Source: Cyanophora paradoxa (lineage: Eukaryota; Glaucocystophyceae; Cyanophorales; Cyanophoraceae). Taken from it: 64,000 nucleotides of DNA. The notes beneath the pieces were generated by a model. That model ran no database searches, was not told the origin of the DNA, and saw only the letters and a list, made by a program, of their open reading frames with translations. How positions within the stretch are numbered: position 1 is the first letter of the stretch; every line of letters starts with the position of its first letter. Where the stretch lies: assembly GCA_004431415.1 (NCBI GenBank), contig QPMI01000409.1, forward strand, positions 248,001-312,000, written 5' to 3'. The position numbers were made by a program, and so were the translations under genes. Shown piece after piece: positions 44,595 to 55,900 of this stretch.

Positions 44595-46385
44595 ATGGCC
44601 CCAGCGTTCGCATTGGCCCCGGCACCCTACGGACGGAACGTCCAGGCGCACTCCGTGCCGGTAACGGTGCGGACCGCCGACTGTACGCATCCGCGCCAGC
44701 GTCGACTCAATTCTCGGCAGGGCCTCTCGCTCCTTTCGTCGACGGCCGCTAGGACCAGGCCGGCGGCTCGCTCGATCAGCACTTCCGCCAGCAAGGTGCC
44801 GGAAACGACCCTCGTGCTTCCGATGACGCACTCTGCTCAGCCCGGCCGCAGGCGGTGTTCTCCGGCCGCCGCTTCTTCCTCGGCGCCGGCTCCGATGCCC
44901 TGAAGCCTACGTTCACTGCGAAGCTCCCCAGCCTGGCTTACGCCGCCCCGACCTGTTCGGCGTCTACCGGCGAAGCGGCAGCGGGCGGGTCTGCGGGCCC
45001 CTGCCAGCGCTCTATGACCTGTTCTGACGCGTGCTGTGTGTCTATCGGAGCAGGGACAAGCCGGCGCCGGCGGCGCCGAAGAAGGCGCTGCTGGAGCACT
45101 GGGAGGGCCTGCGCGGGCTCTGCGTGGCGAGCGTCGTGCTTTGCCATTACATGTACATGTTCTACCCGGCGAGCGCCGGCTTCCAGGTCGTCGAGGGCGC
45201 CCTCTCGCTCCTCTCGACGACGCCGCTCCGCGTCATTCAGGAGGGCCAGTGGGCCGTCTCCATCTTTTTCGCCCTCAGCGGCTTCTTCCTCCCCCGCCGC
45301 TTCTTCCGCACCGGCGACGCGTCGGCGCTCACGCAGAGCGCGTACAACCGCTACTTCCGCCTGGCGCTCCCGATCCTCGCCTCCTCGCTCGTCTGCTTCG
45401 CGATGGTCAAGGCGAACCTGCTGCAGTGGATCCCGGCGCTGTACGAGCGCTCGAAGTCGTGGTGGATCAACGAGATCGCGGCGCACGCGCCGGCGAGCGC
45501 GAGCCTGCTGAGCGTGGTGAAGGCCTCGATGGTCGACGTGCTCGCCAAGCCCTTCGACTACGTCCTCTTCAACGCCGTCCTCTGGATGATGAACTGGGAG
45601 TTCGTGGGCTCCTTCCTTGCCCTCGCCCTGGCCCTCGTCGCCCGCGGCGTGGAGCGCAGCTGGCTCGTGTACGCGATGAGCCTCGTCGCCTGCTTCCTCC
45701 CCGCGAACGTCACCCCCTGCCGCTTCTACATCCCCCTCATCGCCGGCGTCGCCATCTCCGACTTCGACGCCCGCAACGACAAGGCCCCCGAGGACAAGAA
45801 GTTCAAGGTCCCTCTCCTTCCTTTCCTTTCCTTTCCTTTCGATCTGAGTGGGCGGGGCAGCTCTCGGACGTGGCGACGGGCGTGCTGCTGCTGGCGTCGC
45901 TGTACATGGGCTCGTACCCCCGCTTCAACGTGGCGTCCGTGAAGCCCAAGGACAACCTGCCCGAGTTCGCCTCGATGCTCGGCCTCGGCCCCTGGCAGCC
46001 GCTGCACTGCATCGGCTCGCTCATCACCCGCCCGGACAAGGTCTTCATCGTGTGGCACTCGGTGGCGGCCGCGCTCGTCAGCTTTGCCGTCGCCTTCTCG
46101 AAGCCGCTGCAGGAGGCGCTCTCGTGGCACCCGCTCGCGGAGCTCGGCAAGCGGGCCTTCTCCATCGTGCTCCTCCACATCCCCATCATGTTCACCCTCT
46201 CCTCCTTCCTCGTCGGGCGCGCCTTCGCCTCCCTCCCCTACACCCCCGCCGTCCTCCTCTCCTCCGCCATCTCCGTCGCCGTCGGCGGGCCCCTCTGCTG
46301 GGCCTGGCACAAGTACGTGGACCAGCCCCTCGCCGGAGCCAACCGCACCCTCCTCTCCAAGATCTTCGGCTCCTTCCAGAAGTAA
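44595..46385 (+). CDS. Membrane acyltransferase 3 (OafA-like)
   Basis: An integral-membrane acyltransferase of family 3, which moves acyl groups onto sugars, lipids or other acceptors; the acceptor here is unknown. Exon 1 (MAPAFALAPAPYGRNVQAHS, ATG 44595) and exon 2 (AVFSGRRFFLGAGS to GEAAAGG) were joined in frame; the intron before DKPAPAAPKK has a clear TTCTGAC branch site. The conserved entry motif LEHWEGLRGLCVASVVLCHY (about 45090-45150) holds the family His. About ten hydrophobic helices follow, for example AVSIFFALSGFFLPRRFF, YVLFNAVLWMMNWEFVGSFL, and FSIVLLHIPIMFTLSSFLVG. The protein ends LLSKIFGSFQK with TAA 46383-46385. One late intron (about 45810-45869) contains a CCTTT repeat. Length is normal for the family. 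Confidence 0.88.
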
Positions 46386-46817
46386 CGCGGGGCGCCCGAC
46401 TCCCTTCAATTTCGCGGCCGCGCGGGTCCCCCGCTGGACCGGACCGGCCCCCTCCAATTTTGCTTTCGTGATTCGCTCCTCGCATAATTGTTTCGCACAC
46501 CGTGGGTCAGTGGCTAGAGGTTAGAGTTCTGAGCGTGGGCCTGTTCATGATCAGCGCCTTGCTGTAGTTGCGCTTCGCTTCAATGATATGATTCAAACAT
46601 TCAGTGCGGTTTGAGCGCGGATGAGTATGCGCCTCTGCATAACCGTAGAGCATTTCCATCACGCCCGTGCGCCCATCACCCCGGTGCGCACGCGCGTTTA
46701 GAACCGGTTCCAAGTTGCATTCCAACGCGCGGATCTACGAGAGAGGAGGGAGGACCGGGGCAGGGGGTAGGGGAGTGTTGACGTCGGCGGGGGGAGTGGG
46801 CGCGGGGCGGGGCGGGC
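46386..46817. other. Convergent intergenic region
   Basis: About 430 bp between the ends of the acyltransferase and CFAP251 genes, AT-richer in the middle (46480-46640). Nothing else recognised. Confidence 0.5.
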
Positions 46818-49800
46818 CTAGGAGGGGGTGCCGGAGGCGGCGCGGGGCGGGGGCGGGGCCGGGGACGGGGCGGAGACGCCGCCGGAGGAGGGCTCGGCGT
46901 GCTGCCCCGCCGCCGCCTCCTCGGGATCCTCGAAGCCGAGGACCTGCGGGCGACCGACGTGCGCGTGAGAGGGGCCCGAGGGCTGCGGGAGAGGAAGGGG
47001 CGGGCGGGCGGGCGGGCCTGGTGGGCGAAGGCGGCGGGGGAGACGAGGTCGCCGTCCATCGCCTCCTCGAGGCGCTCGGCGCCGACGAGCGAGGCGAGGC
47101 ACTGGCGCAGCTCGAGGGGCGAGAGGGCCTCCCCGCTCCCCGTGAGGAGCCGCACGAGGGCGTCCCGGTCGAGGCCCTCGCCCTCGCCCGAGCCGACGCC
47201 CAGCATCGCGAACGCCTCCTCGATCTGCTCCCGCCCGATCCCCGCCAGCGGCCGGTGGTTCACGTACACTGCCCCCGGCCCCACCTCAGCCCGAGCCCCC
47301 TCTCCGCGCGCCCGCGCCCGGCCCCCGGATCGCACCGCGGATGAGGGTGTCGAGGTCGACGTGCGTGACGAGGGCGCCCGTCGCGTCGTACTCGGCGTAC
47401 TTCATCTCGTTCACGATCTCCTCCACCTCCCGCTCTGCGCAGGGGGGGAGGACACCCGCCCGTCTCAGCAGGGGCCGCGGGGGCGGGGGCGGGTGCGGGG
47501 GGGGCACCGGTGGGGTAGAAGCCGAGGGCGCGCATGAGGTTGGCGGCCTCGCTGAGGGGCACGTGCCCGGGGACCTCCCGCGGGGCCCGCGTCTCCTCCC
47601 CCTGCGCCCGCAGCTGCGCCCCGCGGCCCCCGTCAGGCCCCCGCCTCCCCTTGACGCCGGCACGAAAGCGGCGTGCCTGGGCGTAGTAGAAGTAGTCGAT
47701 GATCTCCTGGTGGAGAGGCCCTCCCTTGCCGCCCTCGATCATCGCCAGGAACGGGTCCATGCCTGCGAGCGGAGCCGCGTGAGGCGGGCGGGGGGGCAGC
47801 AGCGCGGGGGCGGCGCGGGGCGGGGCGCGCACCCTCGCCCCCCAGGGAGACGGTCGCCTCGAGGGCCGCCGCGTCCACCTGCCACACTGCCGCCCCGCCC
47901 CGTCGGCCCCCGCCCGCTCCCCCGCGGCTCAGGCGGCGGGGCGGCGGGGGCGGCGGACGCTGGAGGGTGTGGTCGGCGCCGCCGGCGGTGAGGAGGTACT
48001 TGCCGTCGTGCGAGGGCACGAGCCCCGCGACCTGCAGCGCACGCCCCGCCCCGGCTCGACGGCGAGGGGCCGGCGGGCGGGGGCACGGCGGCAGCGGGCG
48101 CGCCTGGGCGGGGTGCGCGATCATGCCCATCGCGCGGTTCGGGTTGCCGTCGAGGGGCATCTTGACGAGGCCCACGACCTTCGCCGGCCCCGCGCCTCAG
48201 CAGAGCGAGCTCGCCAGCTCCGGGCGGGCCGGGCGGCCCGGGCGGGCGGGCGGGGGCGGGGGGCACGGCGGGGCGGACCTTGTAGGCGGTGGCGTAGGCG
48301 AGGTAGGGGTTCGCCTCGTCGGGGCCCGGGAGGAGGAGGATGCGGGTGAGAGGCCCCCCGTAGGTGGGGCCCAGCAGGGTGCGGCGGCAGAGCTTGTCGC
48401 GCAGGGAGAAGAGCTTGAACTTGAACTGGTCGTTCGCCGCGATGAGGACGTCGTGCCCGTCGGCCCCCGTGGACCACGCGAGCGCCGTCGGCGTCGCGCT
48501 CTGCTCGATCTTCGTGATCTCCTTCATCAGCAGGCCTGCCGCGCGGCGCACGTCAGAGCCGGAGGCCGCGCGAGGCGAGGCGGGAGTGAGGGGGCGGGAG
48601 GGCGGGCCCTTTGTGATGGAGGAGTTCTCGAGGTCGTACTCGACGAGGGAGCGGTCGCGCCCCGCGGAGAGCAGGCACAGGCGCCCCTCCCGCGTCTTCC
48701 CGAACGTCACGTCCGAGATCGCCTTGTAGTGCCCCCGCGCCTTCCCGATGTACACCCACTCCGCCCTCGGCTTCCCGTCCGCGCCCTGTGCCGGCGCCTC
48801 GCCTTCAGGCGGGGGCGGGGGGGGGGCGGGGCCGCGCGGGGGCGCGCCTGGGCCTCCTCGAAGCGGTAGAGGACGATGCAGCGGTCCAGGTCCGCCGTCG
48901 CCAGGTACTGCCCCGGCCCGGCGCGCGGCCGGATCAGACACGGGGGGCGGAGGCGAGGGATCGGGATCGAGGTCAGGGGCAGCGCCGGCTCGCTCAGTTC
49001 CGGGAGCGAGCGAGCCTCCGAGTCGAGCGTCGCGGCGCGTCTTGCCGGGCGGGGGCGGGGCGGGGCGGGGCGCACGCGGACGTCGGGGGAGAAGAGGACG
49101 TGGGAGATTGCCTCCTTGGACTGGCGGAAGGACTGGAGCTCCTCCAGGCGGTCCCCGGGGGCCGGCCGCAGCAGCTTCAGCGTCCCGCTCGTGAAGCCCA
49201 CCGCCAGGAAGCGCGCGTTCGCGTCGAACGCCAGCGCGCTCGCGTGCAGCTTCTCGAACCGCCGGCTGCTCACCTGCCGCCGCTCCTCGTAGTCCCACAG
49301 CTGCCCCGCCCCGTCAGAGAGGAGAGCAGGGGGCTCCCGGGCCAGCGAGGCGGGGTCGGAGGGCGGACGTGGAGGGCGCCGGAGGAGCCGGCGGCGGCGA
49401 CGAGGGGCAGGAAGGGGTGCGCGGCGATGGCGTCCACCGAGCCCTCGACGCCGCGCAGCAGGAGCTCGCCGCGCCGCTCCTCGGGGTTCAGCTTCTGGAA
49501 GACGGCGGACTGCACGCGGACCACCGAGGCGCTCCCCGTCGCCACCACGAAGTCCGGCACCTCAAAGTCCTCCCCGGGCTCCCCCGCACCCCCCGCCCCG
49601 AACTCCTCCTCCCCGCCCTTCCCCGCCGGCTGCGCCGCCGCTCAGCCCCCGCCCCCGCCCACCAGCCTGCTGCCTGCCTCGCTCTGCCCTACGGGCCGCG
49701 AACCTGGGAGAAGGAGATGGAGCGGATGGGCCCCGCGTTCAGGTCCTCGAACCACGCCACGATGCGCAGCTGCGGCGCCCGCGTCAAGAGGGCTCACCCG

Positions 49801-51024
49801 CCCCCGCCCCGCCCCGCCCCGGCCTCGCATCAGTTCACGTCGCATCGAGGCTCACCTTGAAGTCGAAGAAGCGGACGAAGCCCTCCTCGCCGCCCGTCAC
49901 GACGAACTGCGCGGGGGCGTGGCGCGTCAGGCCCCCGGGGGGCGGCCCGCCCCGCGCCGCGCCGCGCCGCCCCGCGCGCCTGGTTGATGCAGGTGAGCAC
50001 GTTGATCGGCGAGTTGTGCACCCTGCCGCCCGGCCCGTCAGCATGCATGCAGGCGGCCAGGGGCGCGGGCGCGGGGCGGGCGGCACCGGACGATCTTGAC
50101 GGCCTTCTTGTCGGTCTGGCGGGCGCCCTCCTCGCCGGCGCCGACCTGGTCCCAGAGCAGGATGTCGCCGTCCTGCGTCCCTGTGCACGCCTGCTCCGTG
50201 CCCGGCAGGAAGAGCGACTGCGTGAAGAGGCCGACGGCCTGCTTGATCTCCTTGGAGGAGACGGGCGGGGAGTAGAACTTGAGGGCGGCGCCCTCGAGCT
50301 GCCAGAAGATGACGCGCTTGAGGCCGTTGGTGACGATCTGGGCCTTGTCCTCGGGGTGGATGAGCACGAAGGTCTGGAGGTCCTTGGCCGTCACCTCGGC
50401 GGTGGCGAGCGGGGCGGTCGACTCCGAGCTCCAGTCCCAGATGCTGATCTGCTGCGCGTCGCCCTCCACCTCGACCGCGCTGAGCGAGACGATCCACTGC
50501 GAGTCGGCGGAGATGTCCAGCGCGATGACCCCCGCCGGGTGCGGCTGGAAGATCGTCTTCAGCGGCGTCCCCGTGTACGAGTCCCACACCACGATCATGC
50601 TGTCCGGCCCGCTGTCCGCCGTCACGAGCCACCGCCTGTCCGCGCTCGCGCACAGGCAGGTGATCTGGTTGCACTGTGCGGGGGCGCCGGCTTAGCTATA
50701 CCGCGGCGGGTGGCGCAGGCGCGAGCGACCGACGCACGTGTCCCTGCAGCGCCTTCTGCTTATGGTTTGCGAGGTCGTAGATGATCCCTGTGTGTGCTGC
50801 TGCGTAGAACATCGCCTGCGCCCGCGTTCAGCTCTCCAGTTCGAGCGGGAGGCGTGGCGGTCCTTACTCGACGCTTCCCATCCGCGAGGTTCTGCACGCC
50901 CCCTGGGATGTCATAGTTGAAGCCGAACGACCAGCGCAAACCCTGCGCCAGTCAGGCGTATTCCGACGAGATGGGACGCCCGCGGCCGGCGCACCAGCGC
51001 CTGGTTGTCCACTGGCGCGGGCAT
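46818..51024 (-). CDS. CFAP251: CFAP251 (WDR66), ciliary WD40/EF-hand protein
   Basis: A component of the calmodulin- and radial-spoke-associated complex at the base of spoke RS3 in motile cilia. Exon 1 (MPAPVDNQAL, start 51024) joins GLRWSFGFNYDIPGGVQNLA, then AMFYAAAHTGIIYDLANHKQ and CNQITCLCASADRRWLVTAD with DSMIVVWDSYTGTPLKTIF. Many WD repeats follow (CTGTQDGDILLWDQ, FVVTGGEEGFVRFFDF, LCLLSAGRDRSLVEYDLE, KYLLTAGGADHTL). The C-terminal half is the diagnostic CFAP251 tail: PFLAMIEGGKGGPLHQEIID with YFYYAQ, PLSEAANLMRALGFYPT, EIVNEMKYAEYDATGALVTH and VYVNHRPLAGIGREQIEEAF, an EF-hand-like module. Stop TAG at 46818-46820. About twenty short introns. It shows that the organism builds motile flagella. 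Divergent from xanthine dehydrogenase with 240 bp between starts. Confidence 0.92.
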
Positions 51025-51264
51025 CGTCGCTAAGCTAAAGCGTAGCTAAAGCGTGCGCGTGGTCGCGGCCAGGCCGCCGTAGCTTGTAGTTTCCGCCCTG
51101 CGGGCCTGTGCCGTCGGAAGCAGCCTCGTGCCGTGCAGCGGTCTTGCTACAGGGTTTTGCTGCGATGCCGTTCGCTCCAGAGAGCGCGGGATTTCGAGTT
51201 CTCCTTTCGTCGCGTCTCGGGTGTACCCCTCGGCGAAGCCGCAAACCCCGCCAGTCGACTCCGC

Positions 51265-52407
51265 ATGCCGGGCTCCGCGGCGCCCGCTGATTCGGGGCAT
51301 CTGGGCGGCATGCTTCACGGCGGCGCTGCCCCCGGCGAGCAGACGTCGGATGGGCTCGCGCTGGAAGTCTGCAAGCTCGCCGCCGTGCGCGAACCGCTTT
51401 CTGTCCCCCGTTCTCCGCTTCACTGACCCCGGCGCACGCGCCGCTCAAGCGCAGGCCGGCAATTACCAGCGCCAGCTCTCTTTCTATGTCAACGGCGTCC
51501 AGAAGACGGTCCAGCAGCCGGAGCCCGAGCAGACGCTGCTCAGTTACCTGCGCAATATCCTTCGACCGCTAGCGCCCGCCCTGCGCTCAGATGCAAGGGA
51601 CACCCCTTGACCGCGCGGGCACCGAGCGGTTTGACAGGATCGAAGCTCGGATGCGGTGAAGGCGGCTGCGGGGCGTGCACGGTGATGGTCAGCCACTTTG
51701 ATTCCAAGCTCGGCAAGCCTGTGTACGCAAGCCGGCCGGGCGCGCGCGGCGCGGCATGCACGACGTTCTGAGGCGGCGCGCGCAACCGCGGGGCGTGCAG
51801 GCACCGGGCTGTGAACGCGTGCCTCGCTCCGCTGTGCTCCGTCGACGGGATGGCGGTGACGACCGTCGAGGGCATCGGCAGCACGCTCCGCGGGCTCCAC
51901 CCCGTCCAGGCGCGCGCCCCGCGCCGCCCCGCCCGCCGCCTCGAGCGCCCCGCAGGAGCGGATGGCGAACGCGCACGGGAGCCAATGCGGCTTCTGCACG
52001 CCGGGCATCGTCATGGCGATGTACACTCTCCTGCGGAACAACCCGCGCCCCACGCGCGCCCAGATCGAGGGCGCCCTCGACGGTGCGGCCTTCGAATTCG
52101 ATGCGGGGCGCTCGGGTGGGGGGCGCTGAGGGGGCGGCAGGGAACCTGTGCCGGTGCACGGGGTACCGGCCCATCCTGGACGCCTTCAAGTCCTTCGCGG
52201 TGGACGGCCCCGGCGAGCCGCAGCAGGGGGAAGAGAGGGGCGAGGGGCCCGCCTGCGGCCGCCCCGGCGGCTGCTGCGGGGGAGGCGGCCCCGGGCCGCA
52301 GACCCTCGGCAAGGGCGAGGAGGCGTGGGCCGCCTCGCGCCCCGGCGTCGCCCCGCCGGGCGTCAAGATCTGCCCCAGCACCGGCCGCCCCTGCGACTGC
52401 GGAGCCC

Positions 52408-52442
<35 letters not shown>

Positions 52443-52895
52443 CCGGAAGAGGTAGCCGCCCCGGCCCCCCGCTCACCGAAACGCCGGCTCACCGAGCCGC
52501 CCGCGGGGCCAGGTGCCGAACGCGGAGCCAATCTTCCCGCCGGCGCTGGTGCGGGCGGCGCCGCGGGCGCTGCTGCTGCGGGGCCGGCGCGCGGCCTGGC
52601 TCCGGCCCCTCTCCCTCCGCGACCTGCTCGCCATCAAGGCCCGCCCCGCCCTCCCCCGTTCTCCTCCTCCCTCTCTCACGCGCGCCCGGGGGGGGCGATG
52701 AGCAGAAGGCGCACCCGACGGCGCGCATCGTCTGCGGGAACACCGAGGCGCGCCCCCGCTCCCCTGGCCCTCGGCCTCCAGACGCGACCCCCGCCGCGCA
52801 GGTGGGGGTCGAGCAGAAGTTCAAGGGGACGGTGTACCCCCTCCACGTCGCCGCCACGCACGTCCCCGAGCTCTGCGAGGTTCTACCCCCTCTCA

Positions 52896-52929
<34 letters not shown>

Positions 52930-55900
52930 ACCGGGCGGGGTGGCAGATCGAGGAGGAGGAGGGCGGGGCGGCCGTGCGGTTCGGCGCCTCCGTGACCCTC
53001 TCCCAGGTGCCCCCGCGCACCCCCCCTCCCAGATCAATTCGGCCGTAGGCGCTTCTCCAGCTCGCCGGCCGGCTGAGCGCCGGCGGCGCCTGCGCCTCGC
53101 TCGCAGCTGGAGCACTTCCTCCAGGGCTTCGTCGCGCGCCGCCCCGTCCGCCCCCCTCCTCCCCCCTCCCCCCCTCCCCCCCTCCTAAAGGAGCGTACGG
53201 GCAGGCGGGGGAGGGGTGGACGGCGCTGGCGGTGCTGGAGCAGCTGCGCTGGTTCGCCTCCACCCAGATCCGCAACGGTCCGCAGCGCGCGCCCCCGCGC
53301 CCCGCCTCCGCTCTGCTGGTCGCCTCCGACGGCGGGTGCCGGGGCGGGGCAGTGGCGTCGGTGGCGGGGAACGTGGTGACGGCGTCGCCCATCTCCGACC
53401 TCAACCCCGTCTACGTCGCTGCCGTGCGCTGCAGGCCCCGCGCGAGTTTCGTCCGAGCGCGAGCGCCCCACCCTCGCTCGCTGGCGGCAGGGGGCGACCT
53501 TCCGCGTGGCCTCGCTCGACGGCGGCGAGCGCGAGGTCCCCGCCGCCCCCGCCGGCCCCGCCGCCCCCGCCGCCCCCTCCTCCTCTTAAGCTAAGCTAAG
53601 CTCCGCCCCCCCCGGGCGGCAGGTGCCGGCGGGGGAGTTCTTCACGGGGTACCGGACGACGGCGCTGCGGCCCGACGAGCTCCTCCTCTCCGTCCGCCTG
53701 CCGGCCTCCCGCCCCGGCGAGTTCTTCGCCGCCTACAAGCAGGCCCGCCGCAGGGTCCGCCCCCCTTTCTTGTCCTCCTCCACTCGCCCCCTCTCAGCGC
53801 GGGGCGGCGCAGGACGACGACATCGCGATCGTGACCGCCGCATTCCGCGTCCGCCTCTCCCCGCCGGATCCGAGGGGCGGGGCGGGGGGCCCCTGGGTCG
53901 TCGCCGAGCTCTGCGCCTCGTACGGCGGGATGGCCCCGCGCACGGTCGCCGCCCCGCGGCTCGCGGCGGCGCTGCGGGGCCGGCCGTGGGACGAGCGGGC
54001 GCTGGAGGCGGGGCTGGCGGCCATCCCCCTCGACCTGCCCCTCCCCGAGGGCGCCCCGGGGGGCATGGTCGAGTACCGCCGCTCCCTCGCCACCTCCTTC
54101 TTCTTCAAGGTCTCCCGTCGCTATTACGAACTTGTTGCTTCTGCTTGCCGGTAAAGCTGCGCGCAGTTCTTCTGGACGGCGGCGGCGCGGCTCGGGGAGG
54201 GGGCCCCCGGGGCGACCGTGGCCCCCGCGCCGCCCGCGGAGCTGCGGTCGGCCCTCGAGCCCCTGACGCGGCCCCCGACCTCGGGCCTCCAGCACTACGA
54301 CGCCTCCAGGCGCGCCGCGCCGCCTGCTCTCCTGCGCTCGCTCCCTCCCCTCCCTCCCGAAGCCGCCCCTCTTTCGCCTCAGCGGGGAGAGCGCGGTGGG
54401 GAAGCCGACGAAGCACGCGGCGGCGGAGCTGCACGTGACGGGCGAGGCGCAGTACGCCGTGCGCCCGGCCCGCCCCGCGCCCGACCCCGCCCGGCCCGAG
54501 CCGCAGGGCGCCCGCCCCCCGCCCTCGCCTGACCGGAACGGCCCCCCGGCCTCCTGCTGCAGGACGACATCCCGAACCCGCCGGGCGGCCTCTACGGCGC
54601 CCTCGTCCTCAGCACCCGCGCACACGCCCGCATCCTGTGCGCCCCCAACCACGCGCCCGATCGCCCCGGCGCGGCGCGGTGACGGCGGGGGCGGGGGCGG
54701 GCAGGCGCGTGGACGCGGCGGAGGCGCTGGCGATGCCGGGCGTGGCCGCCTACTTCGGCGCCGCCGACGTCCCGGGCTCCAACAGGCGCCCTCCGAGCCG
54801 GCCTGAGCCGACCCGAGCTGACCTGAGCCGGGGCCGGGCAGGATGGGCCCCGTCGAGGAGGACGAGGAGGTCTTTGCCTCCGAGGAGGTCCACTGCCACG
54901 GTACCCCCGCTCCCCGGCCCGGCCGCGCGGCGCCCTCAGGCCGGCGGCAGGGCAGGTGGTCGGGGTGGTGGCGGCGGGGACGGCGGAGGAGGCGGCGGCG
55001 GCGGCGCGGGCCGTGCGGGTCGAGTACGAGGACCTCCCCGCCCTCCTCTCCATCGAGGCGCGCCCCGCAGGCGGCGGCGCAGCGAGCGGGGTCGAGGCCG
55101 CCTCGGGCCTGACGCCGCGGCGGCGGGCGGGGGCGCGCAGGAGGCGATCGCGGCGGGCTCGTGGCTGACGCCGGAGAAGCGCATCGAGCGGGGCGACGTC
55201 GCCGCCGCCCTCGCCGCCGCCCACCGCGTCATCGAGGGTGCCCACGCGCCCGCCCCCGCCGGATGCGTCGCATCCCCGCCGGCGGTCCTGTGCGAGCTGC
55301 TCGCGCCTCACCGCCCGCCTCGCGCCCGGGGCGCGCAGGGGAGGTGCGGATCGGGGGCCAGGAGCACTTCTACCTCGAGACGCAGGCCCGCCCTCGCGGC
55401 GCGGCGCAGAGCGGGCGGCTCGGGTGTGCCGGCGGCGTGCCCTGACGGGCGGCCGCGCAGGCGACGCTGGCGGTGCCGGGGGAGTCGCGCGAGATGACCC
55501 TCGTCTCCTCCACCCAGAACCCCTCCAAGACCCAGGCGCGCCCCGCCGGGCCGGGCGGGGCGGTAGCCGCCACCGCCGCAGCCGCCGCTGAGATCTAGGG
55601 GGGCGCAGTTCATGGTGGCGAAGGTGCTGGGGGTGCCCGACAACCGAGTCGTCTGCAAGGTCAAGCGCATGGGCGGCGGCTTCGGCGGCAAGGGTCCGCT
55701 ACCCCCCCGCGCGCGCCCCGCCCCTCCTCGCTGCCCCCGCCGCGCGGCCGAGTTGCCTCTGCGCGCGTAACGCACCGCGGCGGGGCGGGGGCAGAGACGC
55801 GGAGCATCTTCGTGGCGGCGGCGGCGGCGGTGGCGGCGGCGCGGCTGCGGCGGCCCGTCCGCATCGCCCTCGACCGCGACGTCGACATGGCCACCTCCGG

